The notes under the pieces: generated by a model | Seen by the model: the letters and a program-made list of their open reading frames with translations, nothing else | What the model was told of the DNA's origin: nothing | Databases searched by the model: none | Assembly: GCA_965601685.1 (NCBI GenBank) | Contig: CBFCWI010000001.1 | Location: forward strand, 62,001 to 126,000 | Source of the DNA: JANQJD01 sp965601685 | GTDB lineage: Bacteria; Pseudomonadota; Alphaproteobacteria; Rhodospirillales; Rhodospirillaceae | Direction of reading: 5' to 3' | Length of the DNA stretch: 64,000 nucleotides | Made by a program: the position numbers and the translations under genes | Shown here: positions 1-8,578 of the stretch, piece by piece | Numbering within the stretch: position 1 is the stretch's first letter | How the letters are laid out: every line of letters begins with the position of its first letter

Positions 1-2
1 CT

Positions 3-347
3 GCAGCTCTGTATAGACATACTCTTGGTGCCAGTGTCTCTGATCCCTTACCACAACCAGAACACGGTGTAACAGTTATTTTCATTGAATTATCTAACAC
101 CAAAATAGAATTGTTACACCCTCTAGGTGAGAGATCGCCGATCACTGCGTTCCTGGAAAAAAACCCTACAGGTGGGATCCACCATGTCTGCTACGAGGTA
201 GCAGACATAAACGCTGCGGCTGCCAAAATGCGATTGGATGGGAAGAAAGTGTTAGGAGATGTCAAAATAGGTGCGCACGGTAAGCCGGTGCTCTTTCTAC
301 ATCCAAGAGATTTCAATGGTACCTTGGTCGAACTTGAACAAGCATGA
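3..347 (+). CDS. mce: Methylmalonyl-CoA epimerase (C-terminal part, cut by window edge)
   Basis: The reading frame is open from the first bases of the window, so the start lies upstream and only the last ~114 residues are visible. The protein belongs to the vicinal oxygen chelate (glyoxalase-like) family: the motif GIHHVCYEV carries a conserved metal-binding histidine, and the end (GTLVELEQA) holds the acidic ligand. In this family the enzyme interconverts the (2R) and (2S) forms of methylmalonyl-CoA, and in the ethylmalonyl-CoA pathway also ethylmalonyl-CoA. The crotonyl-CoA carboxylase/reductase at 31.6-33.4 kb makes a role in that pathway likely. A ProS/DUF1467 neighbourhood often follows mce in alphaproteobacteria but is absent here; the next gene is on the other strand. 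Confidence 0.9.
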   Translation, partial: AALYRHTLGASVSDPLPQPEHGVTVIFIELSNTKIELLHPLGERSPITAFLEKNPTGGIHHVCYEVADINAAAAKMRLDGKKVLGDVKIGAHGKPVLFLHPRDFNGTLVELEQA

Positions 348-444
348 GGTAGCTAGTTAGTCCATTTGCTACCCTACCCGGGTCTCCTGTCCACGGTCCT
401 TGACTGTGAGGACGGATTTCCGGATAGCGGCTTTTTCGGTTATG

Positions 445-1077
445 TCAAGCCTGCAGAAATGGGTTATCCAGTCGCTCAGCACCGAATGTGGAAAGCGGCC
501 CATGACCTGGTATGAAGGTGACGTCATCCCCCAAGGGTAATAGGGTGTTCTTGATGGATTGAATGAGGGTCCCATAGTCTCCACCGGGAAAATCAGTACG
601 GCCGATAGAACCAGCAAAGAGTACATCCCCAACTTGGGCTATTCGCGATTGATTCTCATAAAAGACAACATGGCCTGGTGTGTGTCCCGGGCAGTGTAAA
701 ACGTCGAGAGTGACGTGCCCTAGTCGAATGGTGTCACCAGCTTCTAGCCAGCGGTGGGGTGTAAAAGAAGCCGGTGCTTGTACGCCGAAGTAACGACCCT
801 GTTCTGCCATTTGCCGTATCCAGTAGCTATCAGCCTGGTGCGGCCCCTCAATGGGCACTCCTAAATTGGCAGCTAGTTTACCAGCGCCTCCAGCATGATC
901 AATGTGACCGTGGGTCAGCAAGATCCGTTCCACGGCAATTCCGTATTTTGCTACCTCGCTCCCGATTCGCTCAACATCCCCACCAGGATCGACCACAACG
1001 CCCTTGCGAGTGTCAGGACACCACAACAAGGTGCAATTCTGCTGAAAGGGCGTAACAGGCACGACGGCATAATACAT
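445..1077 (-). CDS. MBL-fold metallo-hydrolase (YcbL / glyoxalase II-like)
   Basis: A 210-residue metallo-beta-lactamase-fold hydrolase. The metal-binding signature THGHIDHAGG lies near residue 56, followed by CPGHTPGH near the middle, VGDVLFAGSIGRTDFPGG with the bridging Asp, and the last ligand in FIPGHGP. The GRTDFPGG stretch and the short length match the YcbL-type subgroup of glyoxalase II-like enzymes, which hydrolyse thioesters; the true substrate cannot be read from sequence. The ATG at 1077 is preferred because GAGGA sits about 8 bases upstream; a GTG at 1089 is the alternative. The gene stands alone, divergent from ccmC. Confidence 0.88.
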   Translation of the reverse strand: MYYAVVPVTPFQQNCTLLWCPDTRKGVVVDPGGDVERIGSEVAKYGIAVERILLTHGHIDHAGGAGKLAANLGVPIEGPHQADSYWIRQMAEQGRYFGVQAPASFTPHRWLEAGDTIRLGHVTLDVLHCPGHTPGHVVFYENQSRIAQVGDVLFAGSIGRTDFPGGDYGTLIQSIKNTLLPLGDDVTFIPGHGPLSTFGAERLDNPFLQA

Positions 1078-1478
1078 AGTTGTCCTCACAATTCGAAGAA
1101 AATGAGCAAAGAATCGGATGTCCGTCCCACTTTCTTAAGCAATGCACTCTGCAACCGGCTCTGCTAGGAGACTCATGGGCATGTCCAGTATGCAGTGTTG
1201 AGTGAAGGATGATTTTGTACATAAGCACACGCAAAGTTTTCATCCACCGTGTTCATGCAAACGAGACCACATGAATTTTCGCTGTGCTCTTTCACTCACA
1301 GAGAGTACCATGTGACTCCTCTCTCTGACAAGAAGAGGAACTTCTCAAAGAAGATGCAAAGGCCAATGAGACTGGCATGCTCGTGTCACAGCTGGATTTT
1401 TTAGCGACATAAGAAAAACCGCAGTATAAACTGCGACGGAGTATAAAGTCACAGCCTCTTAATGGTAGAGTCACCCCT
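1078..1478. other. Non-coding gap before ccmC
   Basis: About 400 bases with no supportable gene. In related bacteria ccmA and ccmB usually precede ccmC, but no trace of either is visible here. The only clear structure is the small inverted repeat listed separately at 1411-1435. Promoters for the divergent metallo-hydrolase and ccm genes must lie here, but I cannot place them. Confidence 0.6.
1411..1435 (-). terminator. Possible intrinsic terminator facing left
   Basis: The 16-base sequence CGCAGT-ATAA-ACTGCG (1420-1435) forms a 6-bp hairpin with a 4-base loop. Read on the minus strand it is followed directly by GTTTTTCTT, the layout of a Rho-independent terminator. No minus-strand gene lies immediately to its right, so it could instead be a palindromic operator about 44 bases before ccmC or a relic of a lost neighbour. 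Confidence 0.35.
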
Positions 1479-2201
1479 ATGCATTGCTTCGCCGATCCAG
1501 TCTGTTTTCTGCGAATCGCCAATGCCATTCTGCTGTGGAGTAGCGCTTTGACCGTTATACTGCTAGGCAGTGGGCTAGTCTGGGGACTCGTTGTTTCTCC
1601 TGCAGATTATCAGCAGGGAGAAATTGTACGAATCATGTATATTCATGCACCAGCGGCATGGATGGGTTTGTTTGCCTACACAGTAACGGCAGTGGCAAGC
1701 GCAGTCAGTTTGCTTGGGAAGCATCCATTGGCCGATCTCGTAGCCAAAGCCTCATCCCCAGTAGGGACCGTCTTCACATTCATCTGTCTAGTCACTGGGG
1801 CGTTGTGGGGTAAGCCAATGTGGGGGGCTTACTGGGTTTGGGACGCCAGACTCACGTCGATGTTAGTCCTTTTGTTTCTCTACCTAGGCCATATAGCACT
1901 AGTGAACGCTTTTGACGACTACGGGCGTGGTGCTAGAGCAGGAGCTGTTTTGGCTGTGATTGGGTTCATTAATATACCTGTGATTAAGTTCTCGGTTGAT
2001 TGGTGGAATACTCTGCATCAGCCAGCCAGCATAACTCGAACATCTCTACCTACTATTGCAATTGAAATGCTTATACCATTAATAATAATGCTACTCGCAT
2101 TTAAAGCGTATTACGTTACTTTTCTGCTAGTGCGCATGCGAAGCGAGATTGCTGCTGCTCAGGTACGGGCCATCCGTTTGGCCCAGATGCATGGGCGATA
2201 A
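1479..2201 (+). CDS. ccmC: Haem exporter protein CcmC
   Basis: A 240-residue inner-membrane protein with about six hydrophobic segments. It has the tryptophan-rich WWD-type motif MWGAYWVWDARLTS near residues 110-123, which in CcmC presents haem to CcmE on the periplasmic side, and the N-terminal sequence VSPADYQQGEIVRIMYIH typical of the family, with its conserved haem-ligand histidine. It opens the run ccmCDEFGHI, whose members are close together or overlap, so one transcript is likely. CcmA and CcmB, the ABC transporter subunits that work with CcmC, are not in the window. Confidence 0.95.
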   Translation: MHCFADPVCFLRIANAILLWSSALTVILLGSGLVWGLVVSPADYQQGEIVRIMYIHAPAAWMGLFAYTVTAVASAVSLLGKHPLADLVAKASSPVGTVFTFICLVTGALWGKPMWGAYWVWDARLTSMLVLLFLYLGHIALVNAFDDYGRGARAGAVLAVIGFINIPVIKFSVDWWNTLHQPASITRTSLPTIAIEMLIPLIIMLLAFKAYYVTFLLVRMRSEIAAAQVRAIRLAQMHGR

Positions 2202-2288
2202 ACGATCATATAATGAATGATAGTGGCTTTCACCGTGGAGAAACACAGGACGGCACGGAGAAGGTGTCAGGTGATCGAGGGGGAGAGT

Positions 2289-2507
2289 ATGGGTGAGTTC
2301 TTCGCCATGGGCGGCTATGCACTGTTCATCTGGCCATCTTATGCGATTGGAATCGGGGGATTAATAGTGCTGGCTGTTATCAGTGTATGGACACTGAAGG
2401 CTCGTGAGACAGAATTGGGAGCTTTACAAACTATTGTGGATCACAGACAGAACTGCGACGTTAGTCGTCATGGCTGCCAGATCGAGGACAGGACCCATGG
2501 ATCTTAA
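2289..2507 (+). CDS. ccmD: Haem exporter protein CcmD
   Basis: A small single-span membrane protein. The start MGEFFAMGGYALFIWPSY is characteristic of alphaproteobacterial CcmD, followed by one hydrophobic helix (roughly residues 16-36) and the charged KARETEL segment. CcmD helps release holo-CcmE from the CcmABCD complex. The ATG at 2289 is preferred over in-frame starts upstream because it gives the family N-terminus and has GGGGGAG just before it. At 72 residues it is longer than most CcmD; the tail after about residue 48 looks unrelated and overlaps the start of ccmE, so an extension by read-through is possible. Confidence 0.85.
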   Translation: MGEFFAMGGYALFIWPSYAIGIGGLIVLAVISVWTLKARETELGALQTIVDHRQNCDVSRHGCQIEDRTHGS

Positions 2508-2964
2508 GCAGCTGCGTTTAGCGTGGGTTGTGTTCAGCTTGGGAGCATTGGGGATAGCAACGAGTCTGATACTGCTTGCGGCTAGGGATTCAGTCATGTT
2601 CTTTTTCTCTCCAAGCGAACTAGCGCGACATAAGATTACGCCAGATCATCGCTTGCGTGTAGGTGGCCTAGTAGCCGCTGGCAGTGTGCAGAAAAATGGT
2701 CAAATAACACGATTTATCATAACAGATGTGGCACAAGGTGTCCTTGTGACCTTCGCTGGTATTCTTCCGGATCTTTTTCGCGAGGGCCAGGGGGTAGTAG
2801 CAGAAGGGAGAGTGGGAACGGATGGTGTCCTACATGCCTCAGACGTGCTAGCTAAGCATGACGAAACCTACACACCGCGCGAGGTAGCCAAAGCCCTGAA
2901 GGAAAGTGGTCAGTGGCGGGGAAGTACTCAGTCCTCTCCTGCCCCTAATCCTACAGCAGAATAA
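2497..2964 (+). CDS. ccmE: Cytochrome c maturation haem chaperone CcmE
   Basis: A periplasmic haem chaperone anchored by one N-terminal helix (about residues 8-28). The conserved core includes RLRVGGLVAAGSV, GILPDLFREGQGVVAEG and the haem-binding motif LAKHDETYTP, in which the histidine binds haem covalently. CcmE takes haem from CcmC and hands it to CcmF for attachment to apocytochromes. The ATG at 2497 has GAGG about 9 bases upstream and gives 155 residues, normal for the family; an in-frame ATG at 2470 lacks a good ribosome site. The gene overlaps the 3' end of ccmD by 11 bases. Confidence 0.93.
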   Translation: MDLKQLRLAWVVFSLGALGIATSLILLAARDSVMFFFSPSELARHKITPDHRLRVGGLVAAGSVQKNGQITRFIITDVAQGVLVTFAGILPDLFREGQGVVAEGRVGTDGVLHASDVLAKHDETYTPREVAKALKESGQWRGSTQSSPAPNPTAE

Positions 2965-2979
2965 CTAACTGAGGTATTG

Positions 2980-4959
2980 ATGACGGTAGAGCTTGGTCAT
3001 TTTGCTCTGATCTTAGCGCTGCTGGTGGCCATTGTGCAGGCGATCGTTCCGCTATTTGGGGCGCAGCAGGGGAACGGAGTTTGGATGGCATTGGCCAAGC
3101 CAGCGGCGGTGACACAGTGTGTTTTGATCACTGGCGCTTTTGCTATGTTGATGCGCGCTTACATAGTATCTGATTTCTCAGTTCACACTGTTGCATTGCA
3201 TTCCCATACAGACAATCCTCTCTTGTACAGAATCACAGGGCTCTGGGGCAATCATGAAGGGTCTATGATGCTGTGGGTGATGATCTTGTCGATGTTTGGC
3301 ACAGCTCTAGCTGTGGCAGGTAACAATTTGCCGCTGAGTCTGCGGGCACGAGCACTGTCGATACAGGCAATGATCACGGCGGGATTCCTGCTCTTCATTC
3401 TATTTATTGCCAACCCATTCTGGCGTTTAGATCCTCCAGTCGTCGAAGGTCGTGGATTCAACCCTTTATTGCAAGATCCAGGCCTTGCTTTCCACCCTCC
3501 TTTGCTCTACCTGGGATATGTTGGATTCTCAATAGCATTTTCCTTCGCAATTGCAGCCCTCATTGAAGGGTGGGTCGATCCCGCGTGGGCTCGTTGGGTA
3601 CGACCCTGGACGCTAGCCGCATGGGTTTTCCTCACACTTGGCATTGCGCTTGGCAGTTGGTGGGCTTATTACGAACTGGGTTGGGGTGGCTGGTGGTTCT
3701 GGGATCCGGTCGAAAACGCTGCTCTTATCCCCTGGCTAGCAGGCACGGCTCTCCTACACTCAATTCTCGTTGTTGAAAAGCGTGATGCCCTGAAGAAATG
3801 GACGATTCTCCTCGCTATTATTACGTTTTCTCTCAGTCTGCTAGGAACGTTTCTTGTCCGTTCTGGTATTCTTACCTCTGTGCATACATTCGCCGCTGAT
3901 CCAACGCGTGGAGTCTTCATTCTCTCGCTCCTAGCAATAACAGTAGGTTCTTCGCTACTACTTTTTACATTGCGGGCTCCTCTTCTACAAGGTGGTGGGT
4001 TATTCTCTATATTTTCTCGTGAAGGTAGCTTATTAGTGAATAACACACTTCTTTCTGTAGTTATGGCGACGGTGCTCCTAGGGACACTCTATCCATTATT
4101 TGCAGACATCTTTGGTATCGGACAGCTATCAGTAGGCGCACCCTTTTTTAATCAAACAGTTGCTCCATTATGGCTATTACTACTGATCGTTATGTCCATC
4201 GGTCCGCTCCTCGCCTGGAAGCAAGGCAGTGTAGGAAATGTGCTCTTACACCAGCTATGGCCTGCCGTTATTCTAGCTGTCATAACTGCTAGTGTGATTG
4301 CTGCCAAGGGAACATCCATAGCAACGGCAGGTGGCATGGGGATAGCAATGTGGCTAGGTATAGCAACCTTGGTAGAATTAGTAGAACGTCTGCGCCTTTT
4401 TAGGGTTTCGTTCCCAGAATCTCTTCGCCGAGCAAAACACTTACCCAGGTCAGCTTATGGTATGACCCTATCCCATTTTGGCTTAGCTGTGCTAGTAGCA
4501 GGGATCATCGGGGCTACGGCTTGGGAAACAGAGAAGATCCTCATTCTACAGCCCACAGAGTCTACAGAGCTCGCAGGGTACACCTTCACGATGGAAAATC
4601 TCGAGTCCGTTACAGGCCCAAACTATCGGGCCATACGTGGAACCATCATTGTTCGCCGCCACAACAATACGCCCGTAGCCACACTTCACCCTGAGCGGCG
4701 CCACTACACAGATCCTCCGCAGCTCACTACAGAAGCAGCGATTCATAGCACCGGAATGGCGGATATTTATGTCACTATGGGCGAATATGAAGATCCCGGT
4801 GTAGTGATACGCCTTTACCACAAACCACTGGTTCCGTGGTTATGGTACGGTACTGCCTTGATAGCTTTGGGGGGACTAGTATCGCTGAGCGACCGTCGTC
4901 GTCATCGTGCCATTGGAATAGTTGCTGGGGGACCTGAACGCCGTGCATCCTGCCTTTAG
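2980..4959 (+). CDS. ccmF: Haem lyase subunit CcmF
   Basis: A large (about 659-residue) multi-span membrane protein of the haem-handling superfamily. The WWD motif WGGWWFWDPVENAALIPW is present near residue 230, and FHPPLLYLGYVGFS near residue 170 carries a conserved haem-ligand histidine. CcmF with CcmH and CcmI ligates haem to the CXXCH motif of apocytochrome c at the periplasmic face. The ATG at 2980 follows GAGG and gives the usual N-terminus (VELGHFALILALLVA); a TTG directly before it is less likely. The last bases overlap the start of ccmG. Confidence 0.96.
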   Translation: MTVELGHFALILALLVAIVQAIVPLFGAQQGNGVWMALAKPAAVTQCVLITGAFAMLMRAYIVSDFSVHTVALHSHTDNPLLYRITGLWGNHEGSMMLWVMILSMFGTALAVAGNNLPLSLRARALSIQAMITAGFLLFILFIANPFWRLDPPVVEGRGFNPLLQDPGLAFHPPLLYLGYVGFSIAFSFAIAALIEGWVDPAWARWVRPWTLAAWVFLTLGIALGSWWAYYELGWGGWWFWDPVENAALIPWLAGTALLHSILVVEKRDALKKWTILLAIITFSLSLLGTFLVRSGILTSVHTFAADPTRGVFILSLLAITVGSSLLLFTLRAPLLQGGGLFSIFSREGSLLVNNTLLSVVMATVLLGTLYPLFADIFGIGQLSVGAPFFNQTVAPLWLLLLIVMSIGPLLAWKQGSVGNVLLHQLWPAVILAVITASVIAAKGTSIATAGGMGIAMWLGIATLVELVERLRLFRVSFPESLRRAKHLPRSAYGMTLSHFGLAVLVAGIIGATAWETEKILILQPTESTELAGYTFTMENLESVTGPNYRAIRGTIIVRRHNNTPVATLHPERRHYTDPPQLTTEAAIHSTGMADIYVTMGEYEDPGVVIRLYHKPLVPWLWYGTALIALGGLVSLSDRRRHRAIGIVAGGPERRASCL

Positions 4960-5494
4960 GTTGCCCTTAGTCGTATTTCTGGTTTTGGTTAGTGCTTTTG
5001 TGCTGCGGCTAGTTGCAGTCTGGCAGGGAGACGCGCCTGAATATTTACCTTATGTACTTATTAATCAGCCAACGCCCTCGTTTTCCTTGCCAGCACTGCC
5101 AGGTCTGGAACATTGCTTGCGTAGCGAGCATCTCAAAGGTCAGGTGAGTCTTCTCAATATCTTCGGATCCTGGTGCAGGGCCTGTCTGGCGGAACATCCA
5201 TTTCTGCTGGCTCTTAAGGAGTCCAATATGATACCGATCCACGGTATCAACTGGCACGATGCCTCCACAGAGGGAGCAGCGTGGCTGCAGCATTATGGTG
5301 ATCCTTACAACCGGGTTGGCACGGACTTAGATAGCCGGGTAGCGATGGATCTTGGGGTAACAGGGGCACCAGAGACGTTTGTAGTAGATGCAACAGGAGT
5401 CATCCGCTTCAGGCATATCGGTCCCCTGACATCTCAGGTATGGCAAAGCAGGCTCCGACTCCTGATCAAGCGGTTACAGCATAGGGAATCATGA
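4943..5494 (+). CDS. ccmG: Thiol:disulfide interchange protein CcmG/DsbE
   Basis: A membrane-anchored periplasmic thioredoxin-like protein of about 183 residues. The first ~25 residues are hydrophobic (FRLPLVVFLVLVSAFVLRL) and serve as the anchor; the redox site is WCRACLAEHP and the cis-proline loop is in VTGAPETFVVD, matching the DsbE family. It keeps apocytochrome cysteines reduced for haem attachment. The GTG at 4943 has GGGGGA about 10 bases upstream and gives a normal length; a TTG at 4922 is the alternative. It overlaps ccmF at its start and ccmH at its end. Confidence 0.92.
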   Translation: MHPAFRLPLVVFLVLVSAFVLRLVAVWQGDAPEYLPYVLINQPTPSFSLPALPGLEHCLRSEHLKGQVSLLNIFGSWCRACLAEHPFLLALKESNMIPIHGINWHDASTEGAAWLQHYGDPYNRVGTDLDSRVAMDLGVTGAPETFVVDATGVIRFRHIGPLTSQVWQSRLRLLIKRLQHRES

Positions 5495-6009
5495 GTCAAA
5501 TTTTTTGCAGCAAAGGGGGTAGGGGGGTGATCGCTCCGGGTCTTCTGTTAGGCGTCTCCACAATGCTATTACTCTGTTTGTCTTTGGCCTTCCCTGCACC
5601 TGCTGTTGAACCGGCGGAGATTCTGACTGATCCTACACTAGAGGCCCGTGCTCGGGCGGTGAGTCAACAGTTACGCTGTATGGTATGTCAGAATCAGTCC
5701 ATTGATGAATCCAGTACTGAGCTGGCTCGTGACATGCGTCGTCTAGTACGGGAGCAGATCCTAGCCGGTGTTTCAGAAGACTCTATTATACGCTTCCTAA
5801 CAGATCGCTATGGCGATTACGTAACTTTTACACCACCGTTCAAACCATCTACTTGGTTACTGTGGTTTGGCCCTGTGATATTTCTTTTGATAGCTGCATG
5901 GACCACGAGAATTGCTATCCTAAAAGTTGAGAAACAAGACGCTCCCCTTTCAGACGAAGAACAGAATCGCTTGCGAGTCTTGATGCAGGAAGATAGCAGG
6001 CACGGATGA
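5491..6009 (+). CDS. ccmH: Cytochrome c maturation protein CcmH
   Basis: A 172-residue protein with an N-terminal signal/anchor segment (about residues 12-34), the CcmH motif LRCMVCQNQSIDES with its redox-active cysteine pair, and a C-terminal helix (STWLLWFGPVIFLLIAAW). CcmH reduces the haem-binding cysteines of apocytochrome c and forms part of the haem lyase complex with CcmF and CcmI. Its ATG overlaps the stop of ccmG (ATGA), indicating translational coupling; the same arrangement links it to ccmI. Confidence 0.94.
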   Translation: MSQIFCSKGGRGVIAPGLLLGVSTMLLLCLSLAFPAPAVEPAEILTDPTLEARARAVSQQLRCMVCQNQSIDESSTELARDMRRLVREQILAGVSEDSIIRFLTDRYGDYVTFTPPFKPSTWLLWFGPVIFLLIAAWTTRIAILKVEKQDAPLSDEEQNRLRVLMQEDSRHG

Positions 6010-7031
6010 GTGATGATCTTCTCTTCTTCTGGATAGCAGTCAGCATTCTATTAGCTCTTACTGTAACGATGCTAGTTGTGCCGCTGATACGGTACCAGCG
6101 TATACATCCAAAAATGGGTTATCTATATAACATCGATATTTATAGAGAGCAGATCGCCGAGATAGAGTACGACCTATATCAGAAATTACTAAAAGTAGAA
6201 CACGCTGCAAGCAGGCGGACTGAGATCCAACGCCGTATGTTGCGGGCTGCTGATGCAACAGGCAACACTGTCCGGACAGAGAGCAAGGTAGAATCTCAAA
6301 GGAGCTTTTTCCTCCCATCTATGATAATCGTTTTGGCTATTCCAGTAGGAACAGTAGGCCTCTATATAGACAGAGGTGCGCCAGGACTACCAGATCGACC
6401 TGCTGCTGCAGAAATCACCACCATAGCGCAGAAGAACGCAGAGCGCCTGGCTGACGAACTAGCCCAGTATATGGAAAAGAATACAGGTAAGGTAGAGGGC
6501 TGGCTATTGTTAGCTCGTTTTCAGCGACAGCTGGGGAGCTACGCGGCAGCGGCGCGGTCATTCTATATGGCGATTGAACATGGTGTCAAGGACACTGACA
6601 CATTGGCTAGCTATGGCGAGATGTTAGTAGCGCAGAAAGGGGGGAGAGTTCTGTCAGAAGCATGTGCCGCTTTTCGTCAAGCCTATCACTACGCCAAGGT
6701 GGCCAATGATGACCCGCGTGCAGCTTTCTACCTCGGTCTTGCTGCCTTCCAGGCAGGTAATCCATATTGCGCTATTGCTATCTGGCGAGGACTAGAGGAA
6801 CACGCTTTACCAGAAGCACCCTGGCTTAACATGCTGCGCAACCATATTGCTATTGCAGCAGAGCAAGCTCATTTGACTCCAACAGCCATTGCGCCCATTG
6901 CGCCGGTAAGCGATTCTCCCCTCTGCGGAGGGTGTACGACCGGCAGCGACGTCAGATCTGCAGAAGATATTGGACTCTCGCAGGCAGAGGAGAGTCCAGA
7001 TGGGGCAGGTGAGGAGGAGAAATCACTCTAG
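6006..7031 (+). CDS. ccmI: Cytochrome c maturation protein CcmI (TPR protein)
   Basis: A 341-residue protein with two N-terminal membrane spans (about residues 4-28 and 102-120) and a C-terminal helical region (about 150-290) with TPR-like repeats such as WLLLARFQRQLGSYAAAARSF. CcmI binds apocytochrome C-termini and delivers them to the CcmFH lyase. It overlaps ccmH by 4 bases and is the last gene of the cluster; its stop overlaps the stop of the convergent glucokinase gene by 4 bases. Sequence after about residue 290 is low-complexity and poorly conserved. Confidence 0.85.
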   Translation: MSDDLLFFWIAVSILLALTVTMLVVPLIRYQRIHPKMGYLYNIDIYREQIAEIEYDLYQKLLKVEHAASRRTEIQRRMLRAADATGNTVRTESKVESQRSFFLPSMIIVLAIPVGTVGLYIDRGAPGLPDRPAAAEITTIAQKNAERLADELAQYMEKNTGKVEGWLLLARFQRQLGSYAAAARSFYMAIEHGVKDTDTLASYGEMLVAQKGGRVLSEACAAFRQAYHYAKVANDDPRAAFYLGLAAFQAGNPYCAIAIWRGLEEHALPEAPWLNMLRNHIAIAAEQAHLTPTAIAPIAPVSDSPLCGGCTTGSDVRSAEDIGLSQAEESPDGAGEEEKSL

Positions 7032-8035
7032 GCCTGCTGTTGACGATGATTATGATGCAGAAAGGCACTGAGTCCCAGAAAAGCAGGGTAGGAATGAGTA
7101 ATAACGTAGGTCGGGATATACATATTGTAATCGCGGAAACGGCCTTTACTTTCAAAGCGCGCCCGAAATAGCGAAGTGGGTAGCACGGCAGCCAAGCGCG
7201 GTACAATGCCGCCGGCAATGTAGAGACCCCCACGTCCACCGATAGTCAGAACCAGATTGCCGGCCACAGTACCTAACATGGCGAGAAACATCTGCACAGT
7301 TGCAAAGCATAGAGGATCTGTTCCCATCAGGCCGCGTTCTGTCACCGTGGTCGGTCCAACTGTTTCTGGCGTTTGCCCCGTTACTTCTGCGAGAGCAAAA
7401 TACAGATTCACTAGGCCCGGGCCGGATAAAATCCGCTCTGCTGAAACGTGGCCAAAACGTCTGCGCAGAACTGCAAGGACTGCACTTTCGTGATCATCGG
7501 CAGCAGGCATGGTGGCGTGTCCCCCTTCGGTAGGTACCACTCGCCAGTGGGAACCATCCGGCACCAGAAGAGCAACTCCAAGACCAGTACCAGCCCCCAG
7601 AACACCAATCGGCGCGTTTGTCATGGACGTCCCCCCGCCTACCTGAAGACGATGGCCAGGAAGGAGATGCGGGACGCACAAAGCTACAGCGGCAAAGTCA
7701 TTAATGACATCCAGATACCGTAATCCCAAAGCTTGGCGAATCCCTTTAATGGAAAACCGCCAGGGATGATTTGTCATAGTGACAGAATCGCCTGTTATAG
7801 GAGAAGCAATAGCGAATACACCAACTGTTGGTGGTTTATCTGGTCGCACGCTCATCAGGTAACTCTCTGCTGCCTCAACGGGTCCTGGGAAGGACGCGCA
7901 GGGTAAACTGTGTTCTTCATAGGCTTCTTGTCCCGGCCGGCAAAGAGCAAAACGGGCATTGGTTCCACCAATATCGGCGATCAATCCTACTGGTACGGAC
8001 TCTAGCGCAGACAAAGTAGCAACTCCTGTTGTCAC
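7028..8035 (-). CDS. glk: Glucokinase
   Basis: A 335-residue cytoplasmic kinase of the bacterial Glk family that phosphorylates glucose to glucose 6-phosphate with ATP. The N-terminal phosphate-binding motif LIADIGGTNARFAL, the sugar-binding region VINDFAAVA, the GAGTGLGVA motif, PTEGGHA and the C-terminal GGRGGLYIAGGIVPR are all present. The start is a GTG (8033-8035) six bases after ssb, with no strong ribosome site, so coupling to ssb is plausible. With galU and the glgCAP genes it fits glucose activation and storage. Confidence 0.94.
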   Translation of the reverse strand: MTTGVATLSALESVPVGLIADIGGTNARFALCRPGQEAYEEHSLPCASFPGPVEAAESYLMSVRPDKPPTVGVFAIASPITGDSVTMTNHPWRFSIKGIRQALGLRYLDVINDFAAVALCVPHLLPGHRLQVGGGTSMTNAPIGVLGAGTGLGVALLVPDGSHWRVVPTEGGHATMPAADDHESAVLAVLRRRFGHVSAERILSGPGLVNLYFALAEVTGQTPETVGPTTVTERGLMGTDPLCFATVQMFLAMLGTVAGNLVLTIGGRGGLYIAGGIVPRLAAVLPTSLFRARFESKGRFRDYNMYIPTYVITHSYPAFLGLSAFLHHNHRQQQA

Positions 8036-8041
8036 AAGCAG

Positions 8042-8578
8042 CTAAAACGGGATTTCATCGTCGAGATCAGGGATAGAAGAACGATCCCATCCGGCGTCGT
8101 TTACTACATCGCTAGTCCCTCCGACACTGCCAGCACGAGCAGCGGAGGGACCGGTCGTCAGCGGCGACGGGTCGTAAGAAGAAGAAAGGGAAGCGGCACT
8201 ACTGTGACTCCCCACTCCTACACTGCGGCTATCAAGCAGAGTAAGCTCACCTCGGAAACGGCCAACTACCACCTCAGTGATAGAACGCTCGATTCCCGAT
8301 TGATCAGCCCACTTACGAGTTTGCAAGGCACCTTCTAAGTAGGCTTTAGCACCTTTGCGCAGATAGCGCTCTGCAATGTCGGCTAAGCCAGGATGAAATA
8401 TGACTACTCGATGCCACTCTGTTCTCTCACGTCGTTCACCAGAAGAACGATCTTTCCAGCTTTCCGAAGTAGCAACCGAGAGAGTAACGATCTTGGTGCC
8501 ATCTTGGCTGTGGCGTATTTCAGGATCGCGGCCTAGATTACCGATGAGAATGACTTTGTTGACACTGCCTGCCATCAT
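8042..8578 (-). CDS. ssb: Single-stranded DNA-binding protein
   Basis: A 178-residue SSB. Residues 1-110 form the OB-fold (SVNKVILIGNLGRDPEIRH, WHRVVIF, YLRKGAKAYLEGALQTRKW), followed by a flexible Ser/Gly-rich linker and the acidic tip DLDDEIPF, which binds partner proteins of replication and repair. Two consecutive ATGs (8578 and 8575) can serve as start. In many alphaproteobacteria ssb lies divergent from uvrA; here the upstream region is non-coding. Confidence 0.96.
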   Translation of the reverse strand: MMAGSVNKVILIGNLGRDPEIRHSQDGTKIVTLSVATSESWKDRSSGERRERTEWHRVVIFHPGLADIAERYLRKGAKAYLEGALQTRKWADQSGIERSITEVVVGRFRGELTLLDSRSVGVGSHSSAASLSSSYDPSPLTTGPSAARAGSVGGTSDVVNDAGWDRSSIPDLDDEIPF

